Program-made: the position numbers and the translations under genes
The notes under the pieces: model-generated
The model's input: the letters and a program-made list of their open reading frames with translations, nothing else
Databases searched by the model: none
Told to the model about the DNA's origin: nothing
Source: Sphingopyxis granuli NBRC 100800
GTDB lineage: Bacteria; Pseudomonadota; Alphaproteobacteria; Sphingomonadales; Sphingomonadaceae
Assembly (NCBI RefSeq): GCF_001591045.1
Contig: NZ_BCUA01000005.1
Span: forward strand, 32,853 to 96,852
Reading direction: 5' to 3'
DNA: 64,000 bases
Shown: piece by piece, positions 9,968 to 18,320 of the stretch
Numbering within the stretch: position 1 is the stretch's first letter
How the letters are laid out: every line of letters begins with the position of its first letter

Positions 9968-10000
9968 TTGCGAGCGGCGAAGCCGCGCGGCAATCCAGAG
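9968..10000. repeat. Repeat of the GCGAGCGGCGAAGCC family, copy 1
   Basis: These 33 bases, beginning TTGCGAGCGGCGAAGCCGCG, recur exactly as reverse complement at 48495-48527. Shorter degenerate relatives occur near 8182 and 8364. It lies between the unknown gene and the MoxR gene. Confidence 0.85.
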
Positions 10001-10160
10001 CGGGCGTGGACCGCGCTAGGGTCAGGACCCAAAGCCATCCCCATGACGGCGCCACTGCAAAGGCTGGGGACGCTGGCAGCCGCGCACGACATCACCGCAT
10101 GGCCGGGCGGCGACGTGCCTGCTTGCACCCCTCCCCCGCCCCCGCTATGCCCAACGCGAG

Positions 10161-10176
10161 TTGACGTTCACGTTAA
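10161..10176. promoter_or_regulatory. Shared motif TTGACGTTCACGTTAA (site 2), upstream of MoxR gene
   Basis: This near-palindromic motif lies 18-34 bases before the MoxR start, a position suited to repression or to overlap with promoter elements. It aligns with CTTTACGTTTACGGAAAG (reverse complement of 12777-12796) in front of the VWA partner gene. MerR-family regulators of acyl-CoA catabolism recognise similar ACGTTnACG dyads, but no regulator is identified here. Confidence 0.45.
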
Positions 10177-10194
10177 GGGAAAGGCAGCGAGCCG

Positions 10195-11040
10195 ATGCGT
10201 TTCGAAGGTACCAGCGCCTATATCGCGACCCAGGATCTGAAGATCGCGGTCAACGCCGCGACAATGCTGCGCCGTCCGCTGCTCGTGAAGGGCGAGCCGG
10301 GCACCGGCAAGACCGTGCTCGCGGAAGAGATCGCCAAGGCCTTCGACGCCCCGCTCATCACCTGGAACGTCAAGTCGACGACGAAGGCGCAGCAGGGCCT
10401 CTACGAATATGACGCGGTCGCGCGCCTGCGCGACGGCCAGCTCGGCGAGGAGCGCGTCCACGACATCCGCAACTATATCCGCAAGGGCAAATTGTGGGAG
10501 GCCTTCACCAGCCCCAAACTGCCCGTGCTGCTGATCGACGAGATCGACAAGGCCGACATCGAATTCCCGAACGACCTGCTTCAGGAACTCGATCGCATGG
10601 CGTTCCACGTCTACGAGACCGACGAGACGATCACCGCCCGGGAACGCCCGATCGTCGTCATCACCTCGAACAACGAGAAGGAACTGCCCGACGCCTTCCT
10701 GCGCCGCTGCTTCTTCCACTACATCAAATTTCCCGACCGCGACACGATGGCGGAGATCGTCGAGGTCCACTTTCCCGGCATCCAGAAGACGCTGGTCAGC
10801 CGCGCGATGGACATCTTCTACGACGTGCGCGACGTGCCGGGGCTCAAGAAAAAGCCGTCGACCAGCGAGCTCATCGACTGGCTCAAGCTGCTGCTGGCCG
10901 AGGAAATGCCGCTGGAGGTGCTTCAGAACCGCGACGTCGGCAAGGCGATCCCGCCGCTGCACGGTGCGCTGCTCAAGAACGAGCAGGACGTGATGCTGTT
11001 CGAAAAGCTCGCCTTCATGGCCCGCCGCCAGGGCAGTTGA
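10195..11040 (+). CDS. MoxR-family AAA+ ATPase
   Basis: A 281-residue AAA+ ATPase of the MoxR class, thought to act as a chaperone that remodels or inserts cofactors into target enzymes together with a VWA-domain partner. Walker A is GEPGTGKT (residues 33-40) and Walker B is LLIDEIDKAD (about 112-121). The sensor region VVITSNNEKELPDAFLRRCFFHYIKFPD is clear. Its start at 10195 has an AAAGGCAGCGAG stretch upstream. The cognate CoxE-like VWA gene lies 1.8 kb downstream, separated by an oppositely oriented chemoreceptor gene, but both share an upstream motif. Confidence 0.93.
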   Translation: MRFEGTSAYIATQDLKIAVNAATMLRRPLLVKGEPGTGKTVLAEEIAKAFDAPLITWNVKSTTKAQQGLYEYDAVARLRDGQLGEERVHDIRNYIRKGKLWEAFTSPKLPVLLIDEIDKADIEFPNDLLQELDRMAFHVYETDETITARERPIVVITSNNEKELPDAFLRRCFFHYIKFPDRDTMAEIVEVHFPGIQKTLVSRAMDIFYDVRDVPGLKKKPSTSELIDWLKLLLAEEMPLEVLQNRDVGKAIPPLHGALLKNEQDVMLFEKLAFMARRQGS

Positions 11041-11041
11041 A

Positions 11042-11118
11042 CGTCATCCCGGCGAAAGCCGGGATCGCTCGCTCTCCGGAGCCGCGCCTGTGGGGACCAC
11101 GGCTTTCGCCGGGTTGAC
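11042..11118. repeat. Degenerate REP-like inverted repeat
   Basis: ATCCCGGCGAAAGCCGGGAT at 11044-11063 is partly mirrored by ACGGCTTTCGCCGGG at 11099-11113. It fills the gap between the MoxR gene and the convergent chemoreceptor gene and may act as a bidirectional terminator. It is related to the repeats at 8272 and 47078. Confidence 0.7.
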
Positions 11119-11123
11119 GAAAT

Positions 11124-12521
11124 CTACAGCTGATACGCGACCTCGACGTCGCCCCAGCGGCGCCCGCCGATCACCACCGGCATATAGACGTTGCGCACGG
11201 TCACATAATTGGTGCCGTCGCCCTCCTGCCGATAGACCGCCATGAAGAAGGGCGCGTCGCTGCGCTTCGCCGCGGCGTCGATCGCGTCGAGCAGGATGCG
11301 CCCGTTGCGGCAGTGCGCGGTGTCATGTTCGAGGTCGCCGGTCGGCGCGCGCGAACAGGCGCTGATGTGCGTCGGCAGAAATCCGTTCATGTCGCCCGCC
11401 GACGACATCTTCACCTCAGGATGCTCGGCGACGATGCGGTCGAACAGCGGCCGCCAGTTGGCGTCGGCCCAGTCGCTCAGCGTCGTGCGAAAGCGTTCGG
11501 GATTGGAATGCGGCACCCGCACATAGTCGGTGTCGAAAAGCTGCTCCATCGTCAGCGTCCCGGCCGCTAGCCCGCGTTCGGCGATGGCGACGAATTCGTC
11601 GCGCACCCGCGCCGCCAGCTCGACCACCGCCGAATCGCGGGGGGACACGCCGGCCGAGATCACCGCGTTGAACATGCGGTTCGACACCTGCTCCATCGTC
11701 AGGATCGAATCGCGCGTCGCGCCCAGCGTCGCGCCATTCTCGCGCACCGACGCGACGACGCCGTCGAGCGCCTCGCGCACCTTGGCGCCGTTGGCATGCA
11801 CCATCGCGCTCGACTGTGCGATGCGGTCGCTCTGATCGTCGAGCAGCGCGACGAGATGCGTCGCGTCGTGCAGCGCGTCGGTGATCGTCTCGAACTGCGC
11901 CTCGGCGCGGCTCGACTGTTCGACCCCCGACTGGATTTCGGCGACGAGCCCGCCCGCCTCGGCCGCGAGGCTGCCGATCGAGCGGCGGATCTCGTCGGTG
12001 GCGCCGCGCGTGTTCTGCGCCAGCTTCTTCACCTCGGCGGCGACGACCGCGAAGGTGCGCCCGGCATCGCCCGCGCGCTCGGCCTCGATCGCCGCGTTGA
12101 GCGCGAGCATGTTGGTGGTCTTGGCGATCGATTCGATCGACTGGCTGACCTGCTGGACCTGCTCCATCACCGCCGCGAAATTGGTGACATGCGTGCCGAG
12201 CCGCGCGACGAGGTCGATCACGGCGCGAAACTCGGTCACCGCCGAATTGACCCGTTCGGCCCCGGCGTCGAGTTGTTCGCACGCCCGCGCCGACAGCAGC
12301 TTCGCCTCGTCGGTCGAATCGGCGATCTGGCGCTGGTCGGCCTCGAGGCTGACGACATATTGTTCGAGCCGGCCCAGTTCGGCGATCTGGCGATCCATCT
12401 GGTCGGTGGTGCGCTTGATGCGCCCGGCCGCCTCGCTGCATCCGACGGCCAGCTCGCCGCAATCGCTCGCGACCGACTGGTCGAGGATCGGCCGGGCCGG
12501 ATTGATCGGATCGAATGTCAT
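11124..12521 (-). CDS. Soluble methyl-accepting chemotaxis protein
   Basis: A 465-residue chemoreceptor without signal peptide or membrane segment, so cytoplasmic. The signalling hairpin is plain at about residues 125-175 ([20 protein letters not shown], then [20 protein letters not shown]), inside a long coiled coil. Unusually, the signalling part is N-terminal. The C-terminal 170 residues form a PAS/Cache-like module with a conserved motif series ([28 protein letters not shown] and the end [13 protein letters not shown]), known from redox- or heme-type receptor tails. The ATG at 12521 is chosen because the receptor homology begins there; the frame is open further upstream through a repeat. 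No che genes lie nearby. Confidence 0.88.
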   Translation of the reverse strand: MTFDPINPARPILDQSVASDCGELAVGCSEAAGRIKRTTDQMDRQIAELGRLEQYVVSLEADQRQIADSTDEAKLLSARACEQLDAGAERVNSAVTEFRAVIDLVARLGTHVTNFAAVMEQVQQVSQSIESIAKTTNMLALNAAIEAERAGDAGRTFAVVAAEVKKLAQNTRGATDEIRRSIGSLAAEAGGLVAEIQSGVEQSSRAEAQFETITDALHDATHLVALLDDQSDRIAQSSAMVHANGAKVREALDGVVASVRENGATLGATRDSILTMEQVSNRMFNAVISAGVSPRDSAVVELAARVRDEFVAIAERGLAAGTLTMEQLFDTDYVRVPHSNPERFRTTLSDWADANWRPLFDRIVAEHPEVKMSSAGDMNGFLPTHISACSRAPTGDLEHDTAHCRNGRILLDAIDAAAKRSDAPFFMAVYRQEGDGTNYVTVRNVYMPVVIGGRRWGDVEVAYQL

Positions 12522-12636
12522 TACGCACTCACGTCCCTGAATGATCGCGCAACCATGCCGGACATTGGTTAACGCGGCGTCAATGGATCGGAAGCGGAAC
12601 CGACCGCGAACATCGGGTTCGGGCATCCGCGGCCTC

Positions 12637-12695
12637 CTTGAAGCCACAAAAGCCTCGATTTCGCACCCGACATGCGGGGCTTTTGTGGCTTCAAG
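12637..12695. repeat. Perfect 18-bp inverted repeat, CTTGAAGCCACAAAAGCC arms
   Basis: The arms at 12637-12654 and 12678-12695 are exact reverse complements around a 23-base loop. The composition differs from the GC-rich REP families seen elsewhere in the window. It could be a strong bidirectional terminator, a small mobile element remnant or a structured RNA. Confidence 0.85.
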
Positions 12696-12776
12696 CGACC
12701 GGCCCTCCGACGCACCGCCGCGCATCGCGCGTGAAGTCGCGCGGTTTTCCACCGCTTTCCTTTCCCTCCCGCCCTT

Positions 12777-12796
12777 GCTTTCCGTAAACGTAAAGT
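12777..12796. promoter_or_regulatory. Shared motif (site 3), upstream of VWA gene
   Basis: CTTTCCGTAAACGTAAAGTG, 38-57 bases before the VWA start, is an imperfect dyad. Read in reverse (CACTTTACGTTTACGGAAAG) it aligns with the site in front of the MoxR gene. Confidence 0.45.
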
Positions 12797-12833
12797 GATT
12801 GCGCCCGCCGCCCCGACAGGATAATCCTGCCCC

Positions 12834-14012
12834 ATGTTTTTCGGCTTTCTCGACGAGCTTCGCGCCGCGGGCATTCCCGCCAGCCTGAAAGAGCATCTGT
12901 TGCTGCTGGAGGCGCTCGACCGCGAGGTGATCGACCGCACCCCCGAGCAATTCTATTATCTCTCGCGCGCCATCTACGTGAAGGACGAGGGGCTGCTCGA
13001 CCGCTTCGACCAGGTGTTCAACAAGGTCTTCAAGGGCCTGCTCACCGACTACGGCCAGACCCCCGTCGACGTTCCCGAGGACTGGCTGAAAGCGGTCGCC
13101 GAGAAATATCTGACGCCCGAGGAGATGGAGGCGATCAAGTCGCTCGGCTCGTGGGACGAGATCATGGAGACGCTGAAGAAGCGGCTCGAGGAACAGCAGA
13201 AGCGCCACCAGGGCGGCAACAAGTGGATCGGCACCGGCGGCACATCACCCTATGGCAATTCGGGCTACAACCCGGAAGGTGTGCGGATCGGCGGCGAGAG
13301 CAAGCACAAGCGCGCGCTGAAGGTCTGGGAAAAGCGCGAGTTCCAGAATCTCGACAACACCAAGGAACTCGGCACCCGCAACATCAAGATCGCGCTTCGC
13401 CGCCTGCGCAAATTCGCGCGAGAGGGCGCGGCGGACGAGCTCGACATTCCGGGCACGATCGACGGCACCGCGCGGCAGGGCTGGCTCGACATCAAGATGC
13501 GGCCGGAACGGCGCAACGCGGTCAAGCTGCTGCTGTTCCTCGACATCGGCGGGTCGATGGACCCGTTCATCAAGCTGTGCGAGGAATTGTTCAGCGCGGC
13601 GACGAGCGAATTCAAGAATCTCGAATTCTTCTATTTCCACAACTGCCCCTATGAGGGCGTGTGGAAGGACAACAAGCGCCGCTGGTCCGAACGCACCCAA
13701 ATGTGGGACATCCTCCACAAATACGGCCACGACTACAAGCTGGTGTTCGTCGGCGACGCGTCGATGAGCGCCTATGAAATCAGCCATCCGGGCGGCAGCG
13801 TCGAACATTTCAACGAGGAAGCGGGCGCTGTGTGGCTGCAACGGATGACGAACGTCTATCCCGCCGCGGTGTGGCTGAACCCGGTGCCCGAGGCGCACTG
13901 GGGCTACACCCAGTCGATCAAGATGATCAAGCAGCTGATGAACGACCGCATGTATCCGCTGACGCTGGCAGGCCTCGACGACGCGATGCGCGAGTTGACA
14001 CGCAAGCATTGA
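12834..14012 (+). CDS. CoxE-like VWA-domain protein (MoxR partner)
   Basis: A 392-residue VWA/CoxE-like protein, the usual partner of MoxR ATPases in metalloenzyme maturation. The N-terminal 120 residues are helical ([20 protein letters not shown]), followed by a Gly-rich linker and the VWA domain with the metal-ion-dependent adhesion site DIGGSM (residues 237-242). Later motifs include [12 protein letters not shown] and [14 protein letters not shown]. The ATG is preceded by AGGATAATCCTG, in which the purine run gives the ribosome-binding site. It is separated from the ATPase gene at 10195 by the chemoreceptor on the other strand. Acidic and aromatic residues flanking the site are intact, so it should bind metal. 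Confidence 0.9.
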   Translation: MFFGFLDELRAAGIPASLKEHLLLLEALDREVIDRTPEQFYYLSRAIYVKDEGLLDRFDQVFNKVFKGLLTDYGQTPVDVPEDWLKAVAEKYLTPEEMEAIKSLGSWDEIMETLKKRLEEQQKRHQGGNKWIGTGGTSPYGNSGYNPEGVRIGGESKHKRALKVWEKREFQNLDNTKELGTRNIKIALRRLRKFAREGAADELDIPGTIDGTARQGWLDIKMRPERRNAVKLLLFLDIGGSMDPFIKLCEELFSAATSEFKNLEFFYFHNCPYEGVWKDNKRRWSERTQMWDILHKYGHDYKLVFVGDASMSAYEISHPGGSVEHFNEEAGAVWLQRMTNVYPAAVWLNPVPEAHWGYTQSIKMIKQLMNDRMYPLTLAGLDDAMRELTRKH

Positions 14013-14063
14013 CGAAGCACCCGAGCGGTTTCGCCGTGACGCGGCCGGGCCGATCCCCTAGTC

Positions 14064-14143
14064 CCGTTCGTGTCGAGCGAAGTCGAGACACCCCGCAGGC
14101 GAGCGCCGCCGATGGGCATCTCGACTTCGCTCGATGCGAACGG
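14064..14143. repeat. Inverted repeat, CCGTTCGTGTCGAGCGAAG family, intergenic copy
   Basis: The 25-base arms at 14064-14088 and 14119-14143 pair with two mismatches around a 30-base loop. The same arms and spacing occur at 25676-25757 inside mfd. Half copies occur at 23930-23951 and 58044-58063. Confidence 0.88.
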
Positions 14144-14173
14144 ATTCCCTGAGTCCTTGTCCCGGACGCCTCC

Positions 14174-14980
14174 ATGCTCGACCTCCCCCTCGTCGTCATC
14201 CTCCTGCTCACCGGCTTCATCAACCTGATCGGCGCGCTCGCCTATGCGGCACGGATCGCGGGGGTGCGGACGGGACGGATCGCCATGTCCTTCGCGCTGT
14301 TCAACATCCTCCTGCTCTTTTCGCGAACCTCGAACAGCTTTCTCGGCCCCTTCCTCGCCAAGCGGATCGAGACGCGCATCCACGACGGCACCGGCGCCTC
14401 GCTCTTCCTCGACATGCAGTTGGTCCTCGCCGCGGCAAGCATCGCGACGCTGGCCGGCATCCTGCTCGTCCCCACCGGCCAGCGCCTGTTCGCCGCGGCG
14501 ATCGGCTGGTATCAGGACAACCGCTCGACGACGAAGCTCGCGCTCAAGGCCGCCAGCCCCGCCGGGCTGCGCACGCTCCGCCGGTCGTTTCGCCTTCCGG
14601 GCCTTGTGCATCTCAAGGGCTGGCACATGCCGCAGGGGATCGGCTGGGGCGTACTGGTCGCCAATTGCCTCGCGCAATCGCTGCTCGCCGTCGGCGTCGT
14701 CGCCTCGCTCTATGCCGGCTATCTCGCCCCCGAATTTCGCGTCACGGCCTCGCAGCTTTCGGCGCTGATCAACGGTTTCGCGACGATCCTGCTTTTCGCC
14801 TTCATCGACCCGCAGCTTTCGGTGATGACCGACGACGCCGTCGAGGGCAGCGTCGGAGAGGCCGACTTCCGCCGCGCCATCGCGCTCATCTCGCTCAGCC
14901 GGCTGGCGGGAACGGTGCTGGCGCAGGCGCTGCTGCTGCCCGCCGCGCTGCTGATCGCGCTCGTCGCCGTCCATGTCTGA
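14174..14980 (+). CDS. amj: Amj-type lipid II flippase family protein (DUF2837)
   Basis: A 268-residue polytopic membrane protein with about six segments. The N-terminus carries the Amj signature: a hydrophobic helix ending INLIGALAYAARIAGVRTGR, then MSFALFNILLLFSRTSNSF and FLGPFLAKRIE. Amj was found in Bacillus subtilis as an alternative to MurJ for flipping the peptidoglycan precursor lipid II. Assignment to the family is by recognition of these motifs; function here is inferred. The ATG at 14174 has no strong ribosome-binding site. Its end overlaps the next gene by eight bases, so the two are co-translated. Confidence 0.72.
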   Translation: MLDLPLVVILLLTGFINLIGALAYAARIAGVRTGRIAMSFALFNILLLFSRTSNSFLGPFLAKRIETRIHDGTGASLFLDMQLVLAAASIATLAGILLVPTGQRLFAAAIGWYQDNRSTTKLALKAASPAGLRTLRRSFRLPGLVHLKGWHMPQGIGWGVLVANCLAQSLLAVGVVASLYAGYLAPEFRVTASQLSALINGFATILLFAFIDPQLSVMTDDAVEGSVGEADFRRAIALISLSRLAGTVLAQALLLPAALLIALVAVHV

Positions 14981-15845
14981 ACCGCGCCGCGCGCACAGCC
15001 GTTTCCACCGGGTCCGCCTCCGCCTCGAGGCGATGGCGGTCGTGCCGGGGCCGCGCGGCTGGTTCCTCGAATTCCTCGTCTTCGGTTTCAAGCAGGGCTG
15101 GGCCTGCCTGTTCGGCGGCCTGATGCTGGCGCTGCTGCTCGGCACGCATCTGTTCTGGCCCGAAGGCGCGCCGGTCCACCGCTATGACGCAATCACCGTC
15201 GGCGCGGTGCTGATCCAGCTCTCGATGCTCGCCTTCCGGCTCGAAACGCCGCGCGAGGCCGTGGTCATCCTGCTCTTCCACATCGTCGGCACGGTAATGG
15301 AATTGTTCAAGACCGCCGCCGGTTCGTGGCAATATCCCGAAGCGAGCCTGCTCCATATCGGCGCGGTGCCGCTCTTCTCGGGCTTCATGTATGCGGCGGT
15401 CGGCAGCTATATCGCGCGCGTCTGGCGCATCTTCGATTTCCGCTACACGCGCTATCCGCCCGCAGGGGCGACATGGGCGCTCGCCGCGGCGATCTACGTC
15501 AATTTCTTCGCGCACCATTGGCTGCCCGACATCCGCTGGCTGCTGTTCGCGGCGACCGGGCTGCTCTTCGGGCGCTGTCAGGTGTGGTTCCGCCCGCTGC
15601 ACGTCCATCGCCGCATGCCGCTGCTCGTCGGCTGGGGTCTCGTCGCGCTCTTCATCTGGTTCGCGGAGAATATCGGCACCTTCGCGCGCGCCTGGACCTA
15701 TCCCAGCCAGAAGGACGGCTGGCACATGGTCGGGGTCGAAAAGTTGGGGAGCTGGTACCTGCTGATGATCATCAGCTTCGTGCTGGTGAGTCTGGTGCAG
15801 CGGCCGAGTAAGCCCGATGCCATCATCCTGACCCGTTCGCCCTGA
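14973..15845 (+). CDS. DUF817 family membrane protein
   Basis: A 290-residue integral membrane protein of the DUF817 (YoaT-like) family, with about eight hydrophobic segments. Recognisable blocks are FLVFGFKQGWACLFGGLMLA, RETP-type FRLETPREAVVILLFHIVGT, ELFKTAAGSWQYPE, and near the end WFAENIGTFARAWTYPSQ with GWHMVGVEKLGSWYLLM. Function is unknown. It overlaps the flippase-like gene upstream by eight bases. Its last codons and stop lie inside a palindrome (15833-15863) that it shares with the convergent peptidase gene. Confidence 0.85.
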   Translation: MSEPRRAHSRFHRVRLRLEAMAVVPGPRGWFLEFLVFGFKQGWACLFGGLMLALLLGTHLFWPEGAPVHRYDAITVGAVLIQLSMLAFRLETPREAVVILLFHIVGTVMELFKTAAGSWQYPEASLLHIGAVPLFSGFMYAAVGSYIARVWRIFDFRYTRYPPAGATWALAAAIYVNFFAHHWLPDIRWLLFAATGLLFGRCQVWFRPLHVHRRMPLLVGWGLVALFIWFAENIGTFARAWTYPSQKDGWHMVGVEKLGSWYLLMIISFVLVSLVQRPSKPDAIILTRSP

Positions 15846-15863
15846 GCTTGTTCAGCCGAACGG
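15833..15863. repeat. Palindrome spanning the ends of two convergent genes
   Basis: CCGTTCGCCCTGAGC at 15833 is mirrored by GTTCAGCCGAACGG ending at 15863. This shortened member of the CTTCGACAAGCTCA repeat family includes the stop codons of both flanking genes and probably terminates both. Confidence 0.7.
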
Positions 15864-17102
15864 CCTATCGATCGAAGGCGGCGGTTCGCTGAACCACTCC
15901 GGTCCGCCATCGGTCATGTGGAAGCAATCCTCCAGCCGGATACCGAACTCACCGGGGATGTAGATACCCGGCTCGTTCGAGAAGCACATGCCGGCGGCGA
16001 GCGGTGTCGTCTCGCCGCGCACCAGATTGACCGGCTCGTGACCGTCGAGGCCGATGCCGTGCCCGGTGCGGTGCGAGGTGCCGGGCAGCTTGTAGCCGGG
16101 ACCATAGCCCAGGCTTTCGTAATAGGCGCGCACCGCATCGTCGACCGCGCCCGCCGGCGCGCCGATCCGCGCGGCGGCAAAAGCGACGTCCTGCCCCTTG
16201 CGCATCTGGTCCCACACCTGCCGCTGGCGCGGGCTCGCCTTGCCGAAAACGAAGCTGCGCGAAATGTCGGACTGATAGCCGTGAACGGTCGCGCCACAGT
16301 CCATCAGCACCACCTCGCCCGGCCGCACCGCCTGCGGCTTGCCGCTGCCGTGCGGATAGGCGCTCGCCTCGCCGAGCAGGATCAAATTGAACTCGCCGCG
16401 TCCGCCCAGCGCTTTCGTCGCCGCGCCCATGATCGCATCGATGTCGGCGGGCGTCATCCCCGCCTCGATACGCGGCGCGGTGTGGCGATAGGCGGCAATG
16501 GTGATGTCGGACGCGAGTCGCATCAGCGCGATTTCGGCCGCCGACTTGATCATGCGGCAACCCCGCACGACGGGCGCGCCGTTGACCACCGTAACGTCCG
16601 GCATCGCTTTCTGAAGCCCGTCGACCGCGAAGAAGCGCACCGTTTCCTCGACGCCGACCCGCCCCTTCGCCAGACCGCGCTTGCCGAGCCAGTTCGCCAC
16701 CGCGGCGAGCGGATTCTCGTCCTCGTTCCACGTCAGCACCTCGGCCGCGACACCCAGGCTCTCGCGCACCGACGGCTCCTCGAAGAAGGGGGTGACGATC
16801 GCCACCTCGCCTTCGCGCGTCAGCACGGCGGCGGTCAGCCGCTCGCTGCGCCACCATTCGACGCCGGTGAAATAGATGAGGCTCGATCCCGGCTCGATCA
16901 GCAGCGCATCCATGTCGTGCGCCCGCAGCAATCCGGCCGCCTTGGCGATCCGCGCCTTGCGCTCTTCAGCGCCGATCGGCACCGCCCTCGCCGCCAGGTC
17001 GGGAAGGCCTGCCGCGTCGGCGGCGATGACAGGAGCGGGCAAGGCCGCCGCCAGTCCGCCGAGCGCCGCGGTGCCCAGAAATTGCCGTCGCTGCATCGTC
17101 AT
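15852..17102 (-). CDS. Xaa-Pro peptidase, M24 family, Tat-exported
   Basis: A 416-residue metallopeptidase with an N-terminal Tat-like signal (RRQFLGTAALGGLAAALPAP), so probably periplasmic. After a creatinase-type N-domain, the pita-bread catalytic domain shows the metal ligands in VLMDCGATVHGYQSDISRSF (two Asp), GHGIGLDGHE (His) and NEPGIYIPGEFGIRLED (two Glu). It cleaves dipeptides or peptides at Xaa-Pro bonds or a related substrate. Two ATGs six bases apart (17102 and 17096) are possible starts; AAAGG and GAGGGG suit one each. It lies 12 bases downstream of the muramidase-like gene on the same strand, suggesting a cell-wall or peptide turnover unit. Confidence 0.9.
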   Translation of the reverse strand: MTMQRRQFLGTAALGGLAAALPAPVIAADAAGLPDLAARAVPIGAEERKARIAKAAGLLRAHDMDALLIEPGSSLIYFTGVEWWRSERLTAAVLTREGEVAIVTPFFEEPSVRESLGVAAEVLTWNEDENPLAAVANWLGKRGLAKGRVGVEETVRFFAVDGLQKAMPDVTVVNGAPVVRGCRMIKSAAEIALMRLASDITIAAYRHTAPRIEAGMTPADIDAIMGAATKALGGRGEFNLILLGEASAYPHGSGKPQAVRPGEVVLMDCGATVHGYQSDISRSFVFGKASPRQRQVWDQMRKGQDVAFAAARIGAPAGAVDDAVRAYYESLGYGPGYKLPGTSHRTGHGIGLDGHEPVNLVRGETTPLAAGMCFSNEPGIYIPGEFGIRLEDCFHMTDGGPEWFSEPPPSIDRPFG

Positions 17103-17114
17103 TCCCCTCGCCTT

Positions 17115-18320
17115 TCAGTAAAGAAGCAGGCCCGCGATCGCCTCGCGCCACGCTGCCTCGTCGGGCAGCGCCAGCGCGTCGAGGTCGCCCGGCGCCGCGC
17201 CTGCATCATCGACCCATTCGCGCAGCAACGGCGACCCGTTGATCACGTCGATCGCCAGCACGTCGTCGGTATATTCATATCGGAAATCCTTGCCGCGCCA
17301 GATCGGATAGTCCGGCCACAGCGAACGGATCGCCTTGAACGCCAGCGCCTGCACGCGCCACGGGCGAAAGGCGGCGGGGTCGTACCACGGCCCGTCGGCA
17401 TGGATATGCACCCCGCCGCACAGGGCGCCGACATGCTTGTGAAAGGTCGGCTGGAACCAGATATCGCGCAGCTTGCAGCCCCCCAGCCATTGCGGCGCAA
17501 TCCGCCGCATCTCGGCGATCAGCGCCCGCGCGTCGATGTCGGGGGCACCGAACAGTTCGAGCGGCCGCGTCGTCCCGCGCCCCTCGCTCAGCGTCGCGCC
17601 CTCGACCATCACCGTGCCGGCATAGGCGCGCGCCATATTGACGTTGGGCGCATTGGGGCTGGGGTTGATCCAGACGCGCTCCGCGGGCCAGCCGAAGCTT
17701 GGGCTATCGGGTTCCCAGCCCTCCATCCCGATCACGCGATAATCGACGTCGAGCCCGAAATGGCGGATGAACCAATGCCCCATCTCGCCCATCGTCAGCC
17801 CGTGCCGCATCGCCATCGGGCCGGCGCCGACGAAGCTTTCCCAGCCGCTGCGCAGCAGCGTCCCCTCGACCGGGCGGCCCGCCGGGTTCGGCCGGTCGAG
17901 CACCCAGACGGCCTTGCCGTGCGCGGCCGCGGCCTCCAGCACATAGAGCAGCGTCGTGATGAAGGTGTAGATCCGGCAGCCGAGGTCCTGCAGGTCGACC
18001 AGCAGCACGTCGAAGGTCTGCATCGACTGGCCGGTCGGCCGCCGCACCTCGCCATAGAGACTGAAGCAGGGCACGCCATGGACCGGATCGGTGAAGTCGG
18101 GCGACTCCATCATATTGTCCTGCAGGTCGCCGCGCACGCCGTGCTGCGGCCCGAAGACAGCGCTGATGGTCACCCCCGCCGCGACCAGCGCGTCGAGGCT
18201 GTGGACGAGGTCGGCCGTCACCGACGCAGGATGGGCGAGCAGCGCGACGCGCCGCCCTTCGAGCGGCCTGCGCAGCGCGGGGTCGGCGAGCAGGCGGTCG
18301 ATGCCGAACTGGATGGTCAT
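17115..18320 (-). CDS. namZ: DUF1343 protein, NamZ-type exo-beta-N-acetylmuramidase family
   Basis: A 401-residue DUF1343 protein. The Bacillus subtilis member NamZ (YbbC) removes terminal MurNAc from peptidoglycan fragments. Family blocks seen include VALLAHPASV, FGPQHGVRGDLQDNM, VPCFSLYGEVRRPT, VDLQDLGCRIYTFITTLLY, VWVLDRPNPAG, ERVWINPSPNAPN and EGRGTTRPLELFGAP. The Glu and Asp of the last blocks are candidate catalytic residues. No signal peptide is evident, so the site of action is unclear (Bacillus NamZ is secreted). The ATG at 18320 overlaps the DOMON-like gene by four bases (ATGA). The frame extends upstream only as shadow of that gene. Confidence 0.85.
   Translation of the reverse strand: MTIQFGIDRLLADPALRRPLEGRRVALLAHPASVTADLVHSLDALVAAGVTISAVFGPQHGVRGDLQDNMMESPDFTDPVHGVPCFSLYGEVRRPTGQSMQTFDVLLVDLQDLGCRIYTFITTLLYVLEAAAAHGKAVWVLDRPNPAGRPVEGTLLRSGWESFVGAGPMAMRHGLTMGEMGHWFIRHFGLDVDYRVIGMEGWEPDSPSFGWPAERVWINPSPNAPNVNMARAYAGTVMVEGATLSEGRGTTRPLELFGAPDIDARALIAEMRRIAPQWLGGCKLRDIWFQPTFHKHVGALCGGVHIHADGPWYDPAAFRPWRVQALAFKAIRSLWPDYPIWRGKDFRYEYTDDVLAIDVINGSPLLREWVDDAGAAPGDLDALALPDEAAWREAIAGLLLY

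Larger units (their letters stand above)
12522..12833. other. Divergent intergenic region with an 18-bp palindrome
   Basis: These 312 bases separate the chemoreceptor from the divergent VWA gene. They contain a perfect 18-bp inverted repeat (12637-12695) and the motif at 12777-12796. No gene is apparent. Confidence 0.7.
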
